A DNA stretch of 64,000 bases from Beijerinckiaceae bacterium (GTDB lineage: Bacteria > Pseudomonadota > Alphaproteobacteria > Rhizobiales > Beijerinckiaceae), in NCBI GenBank assembly GCA_947452455.1, contig CANGBX010000001.1, positions 62,001 through 126,000 on the forward strand. Direction: 5' to 3'. A model generated the notes under the pieces. It worked only from the letters and a program-made list of their open reading frames with translations, ran no database searches and was not told where the DNA came from. Of this stretch, positions 16,543 to 25,277 are shown in pieces. The translations under genes were made by a program, and so were the position numbers. How positions within the stretch are numbered: the stretch's first letter is position 1; each line of letters begins with the position of its first letter.

Positions 16543-17505
16543 ATGAAAAAGCTCATCCTGGCCCTTGCGGCCACAGCGATGATGACAGGCGCCGCGCAGG
16601 CCCAGTCCTATCCAAACCGTCCGATTTCCATGATCGTCCCCTTCGCAGCGGGCGGGCCGACCGACATTATCGCGCGCATCGTCGGCGAGCATATGTCGAA
16701 GACGCTCGGTCAGCAGATCGTTGTCGAGAACGTGGCGGGTGCGGGTGGCACAACCGGCATCACGCGTGCCGCGCAATCGAAGAATGACGGCTACACAATC
16801 ATGATGGGCCATATGGGCACGCATGGTGCAGCTCCCGCACTCTACCCCAATTTGAAATATGATCCGGCCAAGGATTTCGAGCCGATCGGCATGGCCGCCG
16901 GCACGCCCATCCTGATCGTCGCCAAGAAGAATTTTCCGGCGAAAGATCTCAAGGAAATGATGGCCTATCTGAAGGCCAATCCGGACAAGGTGAACCAGGC
17001 CCATGCGGGTATTGGCGCCGTCTCGCACATGACCTGCATCATGTTCAACAGCCAGCTCGGCATCAAGCCGACAGCCGTGCCTTACAGCGGCACAGGCCCG
17101 GCTTTGAATGATCTCGTGTCGGGTCAGGTCGATTATATGTGCGACCAGATCGTCAACCTCGTCCAGCAGGTGAAGGCTGGCGCGATCAAGGCCTATGCGA
17201 TTGCAACGCCTGTGCGCTCTCCGGCTTTGCCTGATCTGCCCACCACCATCGAAGCTGGCATGCCCGATTATCAGGTGACCGCTTGGAACGCGATTTTCGC
17301 GCCCAAGGACACGCCGAAGGAAGTTGTCACCGCCCTCACCGATGCGCTCGGCAAGGCGCTTGATGACGAAGCCACCAAGGGCCGTTTGCTTGAACTGGGT
17401 GGCGTTCTGCCGACCAAGGACGAGCGCGGTGGCAAGTGGCTCGGCGAATTCGTGACCAAGGAAGTCGCCCGCTGGACGCCCGTCCTGAAGGATGCGCCGA
17501 AGTAA
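16543..17505 (+). CDS. tctC: Tripartite tricarboxylate transporter substrate-binding protein TctC
   Basis: A 320-residue periplasmic binding protein with a clear Sec signal peptide (MKKLILALAATAMMTG to AQAQ, about 22 residues) and the TctC opening YPNRPISMIVPFAAGGPTD. Other landmarks are VENVAGAGGTTG near 63 and YSGTGPALNDLVSGQVDYM near 165. ATG 16543 is the only start that places the signal peptide at the N-terminus. It is the partner of TctA/TctB just upstream. A strong intrinsic terminator follows at 17531. The ligand is probably an organic or aromatic acid from the catabolic island. Confidence 0.92.
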   Translation: MKKLILALAATAMMTGAAQAQSYPNRPISMIVPFAAGGPTDIIARIVGEHMSKTLGQQIVVENVAGAGGTTGITRAAQSKNDGYTIMMGHMGTHGAAPALYPNLKYDPAKDFEPIGMAAGTPILIVAKKNFPAKDLKEMMAYLKANPDKVNQAHAGIGAVSHMTCIMFNSQLGIKPTAVPYSGTGPALNDLVSGQVDYMCDQIVNLVQQVKAGAIKAYAIATPVRSPALPDLPTTIEAGMPDYQVTAWNAIFAPKDTPKEVVTALTDALGKALDDEATKGRLLELGGVLPTKDERGGKWLGEFVTKEVARWTPVLKDAPK

Positions 17506-17530
17506 GCTTTGGGCTTTGAGATCGAGAAAG

Positions 17531-17558
17531 GCGCCGGAGCAATCCGGCGCTTTTTTTT
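17531..17558 (+). terminator. Rho-independent terminator of tctBAC
   Basis: Perfect 8-bp stem GCGCCGGA / TCCGGCGC with a GCAA tetraloop, followed by eight T residues, 25 bp after the tctC stop. Confidence 0.92.
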
Positions 17559-17577
17559 GTGGCTCACCCCCAGCGAC

Positions 17578-17666
17578 CGTCATTGCGAGGAGGCCGTAGG
17601 CCGACGCGGCAATCCAGAGGTCACGCGTGTGGCCTCTGGGTTGCTTCGCTCTGCTCGCAATGACGG
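17578..17666. repeat. Palindromic repeat, copy 6
   Basis: About 89 bp; CGTCATTGCGAGGAGGCCGTAG ... CTGCTCGCAATGACGG. It lies just after the tctC terminator and before the operator-like palindrome at 17672. Confidence 0.9.
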
Positions 17667-17671
17667 CCATA

Positions 17672-17690
17672 ATTCTCAAAAATTGAGAAT
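17672..17690. promoter_or_regulatory. 19-bp perfect palindrome, candidate IclR operator
   Basis: ATTCTCAA-AAA-TTGAGAAT, with 8-bp perfect arms. It lies 5 bp upstream of TTGACT (17696-17701), a good -35 match; the TTAGCT about 17 bp downstream is a weak -10. It is 56 bp upstream of the VOC dioxygenase start and in the same operon as the iclR-type gene at 18604. Confidence 0.5.
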
Positions 17691-17746
17691 ATGAATTGAC
17701 TCTCGCTCAGCCCTCTCTTAGCTTTCGCTCAAACGGGAGGATCCTC

Positions 17747-18580
17747 ATGACCTATTCAACGCTCCATGCCGCCGCCTATCTGCACCACATTGAATTGCAG
17801 AGCTCCGATCCTGCGCGGCTCGCCAAATTTTATGGCGATGCCATGCAAATGCAGGTCGAGAAGCACGGCGATGTTTTCGTCTGCCAAGGCCCGCAGCGTC
17901 GCCTGATCGTTTCCAAGGGGCAGGACAAGAAACTCGCGCTCGGTGCTTTTGCCTGCCGCGATGCGGAGGCACTGGAAAGCTTGCGTGGTCGCGCCACCAA
18001 GGAAGGCCTCAACCCGCAAGATGCGCCCTCGCTGCTCATGGACAAGGCTTTTGCGGTCATCGATCCAGATGGCAACCGCATTCTCTTCGGTCTCGCCAAG
18101 AAAGATCCGGAAGGCCTCAAAGGCCTGAAAGGCCCGACGCAGCATTTGACGCTGGCCACACATGATCCCGAAGCCATTGAAGCTTTCTATGCAGGCAAAC
18201 TCGGCTTTGCCGTGTCAGACCGCGTGCGCAAGCCCAATGGCGAAGTGGCCACCATTTTCACGCGTTCCAACCATGAGCATCATACGCTCGCCTGCTTCCG
18301 TTCAGATCGTGTGGGCGTGGATCATCATTCTTATGAAGCCGGTGAATGGAATGTCATTCGCGATTGGTGCGACCATCTCGCTACGCTCGACATTCAATTG
18401 ATGTGGGGGCCGGGACGCCATGGTCCGGGCAATAATCTCTTCATCTTCATCGTCGATCCGGATGGCAATTGGATCGAGATTTCGGCGGAGCTTGAAATCA
18501 TTCACGACCGTCCTGTGAAGGAATGGCCGCATGCCGAGCGCACGCTCAATCTCTGGGGCAAAGGCATTCTGCGCAGCTAA
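17747..18580 (+). CDS. Extradiol ring-cleavage dioxygenase, VOC superfamily
   Basis: A 277-residue protein with two vicinal-oxygen-chelate modules, as in catechol 2,3-dioxygenase-type enzymes. Likely metal ligands are a histidine in YLHHIEL (13 or 14), a histidine in TQHLTLATHD (start of the second module, about 134) and a glutamate in GNWIEISAELE near the C-terminus. A HHSYEAGEWN segment near 194 gives a catalytic-type histidine. The ATG has a strong GGGAGG site. It is the first gene of an operon with an IclR regulator and an MhpA-like hydroxylase, which fits meta-cleavage of a catechol made by the hydroxylase. Confidence 0.85.
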   Translation: MTYSTLHAAAYLHHIELQSSDPARLAKFYGDAMQMQVEKHGDVFVCQGPQRRLIVSKGQDKKLALGAFACRDAEALESLRGRATKEGLNPQDAPSLLMDKAFAVIDPDGNRILFGLAKKDPEGLKGLKGPTQHLTLATHDPEAIEAFYAGKLGFAVSDRVRKPNGEVATIFTRSNHEHHTLACFRSDRVGVDHHSYEAGEWNVIRDWCDHLATLDIQLMWGPGRHGPGNNLFIFIVDPDGNWIEISAELEIIHDRPVKEWPHAERTLNLWGKGILRS

Positions 18581-18603
18581 GACAATGTGAGAGCGCGAAG
18601 CCC

Positions 18604-19350
18604 ATGGCAGGTCTGTCACGATATATGGCTGTGCTACGCCTTTTCTCGGAAGGCGTGCCGACATGGACCGTGGCAGAAATGGCCGATGCGCTTGGCGTTC
18701 CGCAAAGCACAGCCTATCGCACTGTGCGCGACCTTTTGAGTGAAGGTCTGGTCGAAATGTCCTCCGAGGCGCGCTATCGCCTCGGACCCGCCTTCATCGA
18801 ATTTGATCGCCTCACGCGGCTCACCGATCCGCTGCTTTTAGCGGGCGATCAGATTTTGCGTGACGTGGTGCAAGAGGCGGGCATTCCCTGCGTGGGCTTG
18901 CTGACACGGCTTTATGGGCGCGAAGTCATGTGCATCGCGGATGCGGCTTCGCCCGATGCGTCATTCTCGCCAAGCTACGAGCGCGGACGGCCGATGCCGC
19001 TGACGCAAGGCGCAACATCCAAAGCCATTCTCGCGCGTTTGCCGAGCAAGCGTTTGGTGAAACTGATCGGCCGTGAGGCGGCTGATGCCATGCGTGATGA
19101 ATTGGCCGCATTGCGCCGCGCTGGTTTTTGCTTGGGTCGTGGCGAGATTGATGAAGGATTAGCTGGTCTCGCCGCACCGATTGTGTGCGAGGCGGAAGGT
19201 TTGATCGCCTCTCTGTCTCTGGTTGTTGAAAGCCATCGTTTGGCAGGTGCGCGCGAGGAACGCTTGCGTGCGCTGCTCATCTCCGCAGCGCAAGAAATGG
19301 AAAAGCGTTTGCACGCGGCAGAACATATCAAAGAAGGAAGTCCGGCATGA
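18604..19350 (+). CDS. IclR-family transcriptional regulator
   Basis: A 248-residue regulator with an N-terminal winged helix (YMAVLRLFSEGVPTWTVAEM ... PQSTAYRTVRDLL, residues about 6-45) and a C-terminal IclR effector domain containing GAPIV-like AAPIVCEAEGLIASLSLV. ATG 18604 gives a normal family N-terminus; earlier in-frame codons overlap the dioxygenase. Its stop overlaps the monooxygenase start as ATGA, showing an operon. IclR proteins in aromatic pathways (PcaR, PobR, MhpR) usually activate on inducer binding. The palindrome at 17672 is the best operator candidate. Confidence 0.88.
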   Translation: MAGLSRYMAVLRLFSEGVPTWTVAEMADALGVPQSTAYRTVRDLLSEGLVEMSSEARYRLGPAFIEFDRLTRLTDPLLLAGDQILRDVVQEAGIPCVGLLTRLYGREVMCIADAASPDASFSPSYERGRPMPLTQGATSKAILARLPSKRLVKLIGREAADAMRDELAALRRAGFCLGRGEIDEGLAGLAAPIVCEAEGLIASLSLVVESHRLAGAREERLRALLISAAQEMEKRLHAAEHIKEGSPA

Positions 19351-20966
19351 GCTCTGGCATGAGTGCGGCAAAGACGCTGACTTGCGACGTTGCCATTGTG
19401 GGCTCGGGGCCGACAGGTATGACGTTGGCGCATTTGCTGGGTCAATCCGGCGTGAATGTCATTCTGATCGAGCGCAATGCAACGACGGTGACGCAGCCTC
19501 GTGCCGTGTCGATTGATGATGAAGCTTTGCGGACCATGCAGGCCCTTGGCCTTGATCGCGATATCATTGCGGATGTGATGCTGGACTATGGGTCCAATTA
19601 TTTCACGCCCCAAGGCATTTGCTTTGCCAAAGTCGAGCCGACCACGCGCGAATATGGCTTTCCGCGCCGCAACGCTTTTACCCAGCCCAAGCTGGAAGCA
19701 ACGCTGCGCGCCAATCTCGCACGCTATGCCAATGTCATGCAGCTGTTCGAACATGAATGCGAAAGCGTGACGGAAAATGAAAGCGGCGTTTTGCTGCGCC
19801 TGCGCCATGCCTCGGGCGATGTGCTGGTGGAAGCAGACTATGTGGTGGGCGCAGATGGTGCGCGCTCGGCTTTGCGCAAAGTGATCGGCGCTAATCTCGT
19901 GGGATCCACCTACAATCAGAAATGGGTCATTGTTGATTTGGCCTCGACCAAAGAGCGCATGCGCCAGACGCGCGTGATGTGTGATCCCAAGCGCCCCTTC
20001 ATCACGCTGCCGGGACCGGGTGGCATTCGTCGCTATGAATTCATGCTGCATGAAGGCGAGGATGAAGAGCGCGCAGCCTCACCCGAATTTGTGCGCGAGC
20101 TTTTGGCAGCTGCGGGGCCTGATGCGGATTCACCCGTCGTGCGCCGTCAGGTTTACACATTCCATGCGCGCAAGGCGGATCGCTGGAATTCGAAACGCAT
20201 TTATCTTGCTGGCGATGCCGCGCATTTATCGCCGCCCTTCGCGGGGCAGGGCATGAACAGCGGCTTGCGCGATGCGCATAATCTGGCTTGGAAACTGGCC
20301 GCTGTGGTCAAAGGCCAGATGGGTGCGGGTCTGCTCGCAACCTATCAGCGCGAGCGCGAGCCCCATGCTTGGGCTTTGATCGAACTCGCCATGAATATGG
20401 GCCGCATCATGATGCCGACTTCCGAGCGCCAAGCATGGCTCGTGCAAAGCGCCTTCCGCTTGGCGGCGCGTTTTGTGCCTCCCGTGCATGCCTATTTTGC
20501 GCAGATGAAATACAAGCCCAAGCCTTTCTATGCCGATGGTTTCATTGCTGATGATGCAGGCTTGAAGATTTCCGGCCGCATGTTGCCGCAAGCCACCCTC
20601 GAAACACATGATCGCACGCGCTTGCGCTTTGATGATGTGGCAGGCTCTGGTTTTGCAATCGTGGCGATTGGCGTGGATGCGCAAGCTTTGGTGGCAAGCG
20701 TTGATGTGTCTTCGCTCGGTCTTGGCGCTGTGCCACGCATCGCCATTGTGCCGCAAAAAATCAATCTCGAGCCGACGATGCATGAGGGTATTGTTGCGGG
20801 CCGTGATCTCGACAATCATATGGGCGAGATGGCCACGCGCACCAAGAACATGCTGATCCTGCTGCGTCCGGACCGCTATGTGGCGCTGGCGATGCGGGTC
20901 GAGCAGGCGCAGACGGCAGGTACGTTTGTGGAGATGGCGCGTGGGCTTGTCAGCCGTATGAAATAA
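19347..20966 (+). CDS. FAD-dependent aromatic hydroxylase, MhpA/PheA type
   Basis: A 539-residue class A flavoprotein monooxygenase. The FAD Rossmann motif is VAIVGSGPTGMTLAH (about 15-29), the DG motif is YVVGADGARSALRK near 168, and the GD motif is IYLAGDAAHLSPPFAGQGMN near 287. It ends in a thioredoxin-like C-terminal domain. Length and motifs match 3-(3-hydroxyphenyl)propionate hydroxylase and phenol hydroxylases, which add an ortho hydroxyl using NAD(P)H and O2. With the VOC dioxygenase and MhpC-like hydrolase nearby it forms a plausible meta-cleavage route. The substrate is not determined. Confidence 0.88.
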   Translation: MSSGMSAAKTLTCDVAIVGSGPTGMTLAHLLGQSGVNVILIERNATTVTQPRAVSIDDEALRTMQALGLDRDIIADVMLDYGSNYFTPQGICFAKVEPTTREYGFPRRNAFTQPKLEATLRANLARYANVMQLFEHECESVTENESGVLLRLRHASGDVLVEADYVVGADGARSALRKVIGANLVGSTYNQKWVIVDLASTKERMRQTRVMCDPKRPFITLPGPGGIRRYEFMLHEGEDEERAASPEFVRELLAAAGPDADSPVVRRQVYTFHARKADRWNSKRIYLAGDAAHLSPPFAGQGMNSGLRDAHNLAWKLAAVVKGQMGAGLLATYQREREPHAWALIELAMNMGRIMMPTSERQAWLVQSAFRLAARFVPPVHAYFAQMKYKPKPFYADGFIADDAGLKISGRMLPQATLETHDRTRLRFDDVAGSGFAIVAIGVDAQALVASVDVSSLGLGAVPRIAIVPQKINLEPTMHEGIVAGRDLDNHMGEMATRTKNMLILLRPDRYVALAMRVEQAQTAGTFVEMARGLVSRMK

Positions 20967-20968
20967 GC

Positions 20969-21050
20969 CGTCATTGCGAGCCAAAGGCGAAGCAATCCAG
21001 AGGCCGTATGTGAGGCTTTCTGGATTGCTTCGCTTCGCTCGCAATGACGG
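20969..21050. repeat. Palindromic repeat, copy 7
   Basis: About 82 bp; CGTCATTGCGAGCCAAAGGCG ... CTTCGCTCGCAATGACGG. It lies between convergent genes (hydroxylase and hydrolase), where such repeats may terminate both transcripts. Confidence 0.9.
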
Positions 21051-21055
21051 TGCTT

Positions 21056-21901
21056 TTAGCCGTCGACGCGCGCCAAGAATTTCAACACGCGGGTGTTGAA
21101 TTCATCGGCGCATTCGATATTGCCCATATGTCCGGCTTTTTCGAAGACGTGCAATTCGCAATCCGGAATGTTCGCGACGAAACCATCCGTATATCCGGGC
21201 TCGCGCAATGTGTCGTGACGGCCTGCAAAGACCAGCGTCGGCACTTTGATTTGGCTGTAGTCAATCGAGTCGCGCTCGCGCCGATCACCTGATCCATCGC
21301 GGAAGGGCGCTTTGAAACGCGCCGCCGCTGTGGCTTCCCAAGCACCCGGCAGATTGGCGAGTTCAAGGCGGCGATCCAAATAGGCTTCATTCTTCGCCCA
21401 TGACTGATCGACAAACATGACTTCGATAATCTTGCGCAAATGTTCGCGCGTGCCGTCATACGTGTTGAGTGTTTTGCGCGCTTCATTGTTGGGCGCATCG
21501 CCCCCGCCCGAGCAGCAGGTGACAGAGCGCAACGGCCAATCAGGATCTTGGCGCGCAGCAACTGTGAGGCACAGGCCACCCGACATGGATGAGCCCATGA
21601 CATGAACGGGGCCCAGGCACATGACTTCGATGAAACGGCGGATGTGATCAATGCGGCGATTGAACTGGCCGTTGAAATCGAAAATTTTGTCGGTGCGGCC
21701 AAAGCCCAGATGATCGGGAGCCATCACATGATAATGCGCGGCCAGCGCATCCATGTTGAACTCCCAGGAGAGTTCAGCAGCGCCGCCGAATTCTGCAGAG
21801 TGCAAGAGCAAAACAGACGGGCGCCGTCCACGATGAACGGCGCCCGCTTCCATGTAATGCGTCCTCACTCCGTCGATCGAGACGAAGTGAGAGGAACTCA
21901 T
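21056..21901 (-). CDS. Alpha/beta hydrolase, MhpC-like meta-cleavage product hydrolase
   Basis: A 281-residue alpha/beta hydrolase. The nucleophile elbow is GSSMSGG near residue 107, the acid is D in AGRHD near 230 and the catalytic His is in AGHMGN near 258. The oxyanion region is LLHSAEFGGAAELSWE. These fit C-C bond hydrolases of meta-cleavage pathways (MhpC, BphD), which split the product of extradiol cleavage. It overlaps the upstream luciferase-like gene by 4 bp (ATGA), so it is translated from the leftward operon 23880-21056. An esterase role remains possible. Confidence 0.82.
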   Translation of the reverse strand: MSSSHFVSIDGVRTHYMEAGAVHRGRRPSVLLLHSAEFGGAAELSWEFNMDALAAHYHVMAPDHLGFGRTDKIFDFNGQFNRRIDHIRRFIEVMCLGPVHVMGSSMSGGLCLTVAARQDPDWPLRSVTCCSGGGDAPNNEARKTLNTYDGTREHLRKIIEVMFVDQSWAKNEAYLDRRLELANLPGAWEATAAARFKAPFRDGSGDRRERDSIDYSQIKVPTLVFAGRHDTLREPGYTDGFVANIPDCELHVFEKAGHMGNIECADEFNTRVLKFLARVDG

Positions 21902-23067
21902 TCCGCAGCCGCCTTTGTGTTCAGCGGCTTGGTGCGCGGCAGATCCTTGATCTGCGGGAAGACTTCCTTGGCGAAGAGCGACATGCTCTTGACCGTGCGC
22001 GCATGGTCGAGCCAGCCAGCCTGCTGCATCATCAGCAGGTGGTCGAAGCCACCAACGAGGTCATAGAGACGCTTGAGCTGCTTGGCGACGCTGTCAGGCG
22101 TGCCATAGACCATGACGCCTTCTTCCTTCAGGAATTCCATCGTCTTGGCGCGCATCGCATCGGTGCGGCCCGTGAATGTGCCCTTGAGCGCGTTCACGTT
22201 GAAGTCGACCGGCACATAGCCCGGAGGATTGCGATACTGCGGTTCCGTCTTGGCATTGAGATACCAAGTCAGTTCGCGTGCACCCTTTTCAGCCTCTTCT
22301 TCCGTATCGGCTGTGTAGACGAGCGGCATGTAAGCTGTGCCACCGCCGCCGGGCAGGCCCGTGTCCTGATAGGCGGAGCGATAGCCGTCGAACATCCACT
22401 TCACCTTCGTATGCGGCTGCAAGAAGGTCGCGAAGACGAAGCCACGCGCAGCAGCGCGCTTGATGTTTTCCAGATCCGACGAACCCGTGATCCAGATCGC
22501 GGGATGGGGCGTCTGGTAGGGGCGCGGCCAGAGATTGATCGCACGGCGATGTGTGAACTTGCCTTCGAAGTTGAAGGGCTCATCCACGGGGCTCCAAGCC
22601 TTGGTGACAAGATCAATGCCTTCCCACAAACGCTCGACCGTTTCGGTCGGGTTGGAATTGGCGGCAAAGATTTCATACGGCACGCCGCGCACGAAGCCGA
22701 CTTCGAGACGACCGCGCGAGATGCAATCGATCATCGCCATTTCTTCGGCGATGCGGATGGGGTCGCCACGATTGGCAATCGGATTGCCGAGAATGCAGAT
22801 CTGGCCCTTTGAGGTCTGGCGCGCAAGGATTGCCGCGGTGAGCGGTGCGCAGACGTCGATGCAGGTCGCGGTCTGGTGATGCTCGTTGCAGAGCAGGTCG
22901 AGACCCAGATCGTCGGCGATCATATATTCGTCGAGATAGCGATTGTAGAGATCCGCACCAATCTTCGGATCGAAAAGCTTGTTGGGCAATGACACACGCA
23001 TTGTCGACAAGCTCTCGAGCGGTGGCAGGTTTGGATAGGGCATTTCGGTAAAGTGCCATGCACGCAT
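21898..23067 (-). CDS. Luciferase-like flavin-dependent monooxygenase (LLM class)
   Basis: A 389-residue F420/FMN-dependent bacterial luciferase-family oxidoreductase. Landmarks are the EHHQTATCIDVCAPLTAAIL strand-helix near 62, GNPIANRGDPIRIAEEMAMID near 94, GRLEVGFVRGVPYEIFA near 118 and a C-terminal GTPDSVAKQL segment that is almost universal in the family. These proteins oxidise substrates with reduced FMN supplied by a partner; some open or degrade heterocycles and aromatic acids. It lies in one operon with two hydrolases and a RibB-type gene. AAGGAAGG precedes the ATG. Confidence 0.88.
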   Translation of the reverse strand: MRAWHFTEMPYPNLPPLESLSTMRVSLPNKLFDPKIGADLYNRYLDEYMIADDLGLDLLCNEHHQTATCIDVCAPLTAAILARQTSKGQICILGNPIANRGDPIRIAEEMAMIDCISRGRLEVGFVRGVPYEIFAANSNPTETVERLWEGIDLVTKAWSPVDEPFNFEGKFTHRRAINLWPRPYQTPHPAIWITGSSDLENIKRAAARGFVFATFLQPHTKVKWMFDGYRSAYQDTGLPGGGGTAYMPLVYTADTEEEAEKGARELTWYLNAKTEPQYRNPPGYVPVDFNVNALKGTFTGRTDAMRAKTMEFLKEEGVMVYGTPDSVAKQLKRLYDLVGGFDHLLMMQQAGWLDHARTVKSMSLFAKEVFPQIKDLPRTKPLNTKAAAE

Positions 23068-23097
23068 GTTGCAACCCTTCCTTAGTTTCCAGTGACG

Positions 23098-23880
23098 TTA
23101 GTTGATGAAGCCATTCAGCGCGGACATGAACGCATCCGTCGCTTCAAGGTGGGGATAGTGACCAGCATTCGCAATCTTCACGAATTTCGCGCCGGGCACG
23201 AGTTTCGAATAGGCCTCGCCATAGCTTGGCGCGGTGATGCCGTCCTTCTCGCCCCAGATGAAGAGTGTCGGCACATTCACGCGGTGCAGACGCTGGCGCA
23301 GATTGGGATTGTGCATATAGGGCGACCAGCAGAAGCGCGCGAAGCTTTCCATGTTGCGAGCAACAACGGTGAGCTGATCGTCGTTCATGGTCGAGAAGTC
23401 GCGCTTGCCATTTTCGGGGTTCGCCCATTTGGCGGTGACCACTTTGGACGGATGGTCTGTCCAGATGTCCATGATGTCACGGTCATAGGGGCCACCGACC
23501 TTCACGCCATAAGCATCGACAAGAACGAGCTTGGAGATCTTGGTGGTGTTCTTCACCGCCATTTCAGCGGCAATCCAGCCGCCGAGCGAGAAGCCGACAA
23601 CAGTCACATCCTTGAGGCCGAGCACGTCGATCACATCAAGCATGATGTAGGAGAGATCATCCGGATTGCCCATCCAATCGGGGCGTTCGGATGTGCCAAA
23701 GCCGGGAGGCGAGGGCATAATGACTTCGAATTTTTTTGCCAGATCATCAACAAAAGAAGCGCCGCGCTCCAGCTGCTCTTCGCTGGCGAGCAACAGAAGC
23801 GGACGGCCTGCGCCGCGGCGTTCGACTTCGATCGACAGGCCACCGGCCTTGATCATTTGGACGTTCCCACTCCCTGACAT
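23098..23880 (-). CDS. Alpha/beta hydrolase
   Basis: A 260-residue alpha/beta hydrolase. The catalytic triad is readable: Ser in GFSLGG near residue 97, Asp in WGEKDG near 210 and His in NAGHYPHLE near 238. It differs from the 21056 hydrolase in the cap region and lacks its oxyanion HSAEFGG motif; the equivalent segment is LLLASEEQLERG. It is likely a hydrolase for a ring-cleavage product, ester or lactone in the same pathway. AAAGGACA lies upstream of the ATG, 17 bp from the ribB-like stop. Confidence 0.82.
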   Translation of the reverse strand: MSGSGNVQMIKAGGLSIEVERRGAGRPLLLLASEEQLERGASFVDDLAKKFEVIMPSPPGFGTSERPDWMGNPDDLSYIMLDVIDVLGLKDVTVVGFSLGGWIAAEMAVKNTTKISKLVLVDAYGVKVGGPYDRDIMDIWTDHPSKVVTAKWANPENGKRDFSTMNDDQLTVVARNMESFARFCWSPYMHNPNLRQRLHRVNVPTLFIWGEKDGITAPSYGEAYSKLVPGAKFVKIANAGHYPHLEATDAFMSALNGFIN

Positions 23881-23897
23881 TTTTTGTCCTTTCTTTT

Positions 23898-25043
23898 TTA
23901 AATGCTTGGTATCGGCTGCTGGCCAACCAGCGTAATGCCGTAGCCATCAAGGCCGACGACGGTTCGCTTGGTGTTGGACAGAAGAACAATGTTGCGCGCA
24001 CCCAGATCAAACAGGATCTGCGCACCCACGCCATATTGCCGCAATTCATGGATCGGCAGGCTCGACTTTTCGCCCGAGCGCTCACGCACAGCGCGCGACA
24101 GAAGTGTCGCAGAAGGATCGCGGATGATGACAATCACGCCACGGCCTTTTTCCGCAATCATACGCATCGAGGCTTCGAGTTCGCCGCCACGTGCGCGCGC
24201 ATCGCCGCCCGCAAACTGGCTGAGCGTATTGTCGCCCAGAGCATCGGCCATGAGATTGGCTTGATGCATGCGCACCAGCAAAGGCTCGTCACCTGAAATA
24301 TCGCCGCAGATAAGGGCGAGATGTTCGGCATATTCAACGCGATTGGCGTAGACCTTGACCTGATAAGCGCCACCAAAGCGGCTGGTGATCTGCGTTTCCG
24401 CAATCACCTCGACCAGCTTTTCTGTGCGGCGGCGATAGGCAATGAGATCGGCGATGGTCGCGATTTTCAGCCCGTGTTCTTGCGCGAATGTCACAAGGTC
24501 GGGCATGCGCGCCATTGTGCCATCGTCATTCATGATCTCGCAGATCACGCCTGACGGATTGAGCCCTGCAAGCCGAGCGACATCGACAGCGGCCTCGGTA
24601 TGGCCAGCGCGCACGAGCACGCCGCCATCTTGCGCGACCAGCGGGAAAATATGACCTGGAGACACAAGGTCTTCGCGCCCGCGGTTGCCATTGATTGCCA
24701 CTGAAATTGTATGGGCGCGGTCGGCTGCAGAAATGCCTGTCGTCACGCCTTCAGCCGCTTCAATCGAAACAGTGAAGGCCGTTTGGTGTGGCGCGTCGTT
24801 TTTGGGCGCCATCATCTGCAGGCCGAGCTGTTGGGTGCGCTGGCGCGTGATGGAAAGGCAGATCAGGCCGCGGCCATATTTGGCCATGAAGTTGACCGCA
24901 TCCGCATCGGCCTTTTCGGCCGGAATCACGAGATCACCTTCGTTCTCGCGGCCCTCGTCATCGACGAGAATGAACATGCGTCCCTGACGGGCGTCTTCGA
25001 TGACGTCTTCGATGGGCGAGAGAAAGGCTGAATGTGGTGACAT
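23898..25043 (-). CDS. ribB: 3,4-dihydroxy-2-butanone-4-phosphate synthase with degenerate GTP cyclohydrolase II domain
   Basis: A 381-residue RibBA-like fusion. The N-terminal RibB half looks active: DDEGRENEGDL (29-39), GLICLS, a TAFTVSIEA segment and the HTEAAVDVARLAG substrate loop. The C-terminal half keeps the GTP cyclohydrolase II fold, but the zinc-cysteine region reads VRMHQANLMADALGDN in place of the normal three-cysteine HSeCLTGD...CDCG pattern. GTP cyclohydrolase activity is therefore unlikely. It would supply only the four-carbon precursor for riboflavin. ATG 25043 gives the normal RibB N-terminus. Its place in a catabolic operon with an FMN-dependent monooxygenase suggests extra flavin supply. 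No FMN riboswitch was seen upstream. Confidence 0.88.
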   Translation of the reverse strand: MSPHSAFLSPIEDVIEDARQGRMFILVDDEGRENEGDLVIPAEKADADAVNFMAKYGRGLICLSITRQRTQQLGLQMMAPKNDAPHQTAFTVSIEAAEGVTTGISAADRAHTISVAINGNRGREDLVSPGHIFPLVAQDGGVLVRAGHTEAAVDVARLAGLNPSGVICEIMNDDGTMARMPDLVTFAQEHGLKIATIADLIAYRRRTEKLVEVIAETQITSRFGGAYQVKVYANRVEYAEHLALICGDISGDEPLLVRMHQANLMADALGDNTLSQFAGGDARARGGELEASMRMIAEKGRGVIVIIRDPSATLLSRAVRERSGEKSSLPIHELRQYGVGAQILFDLGARNIVLLSNTKRTVVGLDGYGITLVGQQPIPSI

Positions 25044-25173
25044 GAACCGCCAGCTTGCCGTTTTTCGGCTGTTTGAAACCGCCGGGACCAAGCCCGAGAG
25101 TCTATTGAAGTTTAAGGTGCGGCACGGGTCGGGGAGGGGTCAATGGCCCGTGCGGGTGCAGAGAGACCCGACT

Positions 25174-25188
25174 TTGCGCAAAACGCAA
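25174..25188. promoter_or_regulatory. Inverted repeat TTGCG-N5-CGCAA between ribB and araC-type genes
   Basis: TTGCGCAAAACGCAA, perfect 5-bp arms in the 234-bp divergent gap (25044-25277). It is a possible operator for the AraC regulator or another factor. Evidence is limited to symmetry and position. Confidence 0.3.
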
Positions 25189-25277
25189 GGGTTTGACTGG
25201 GGGCGCAAGAAATCGCATCCTTGGGGGTAAGTTAGGCCGTTCGACCGGTCTGGCAGGAAAGACGATTGGAGGGCGCT

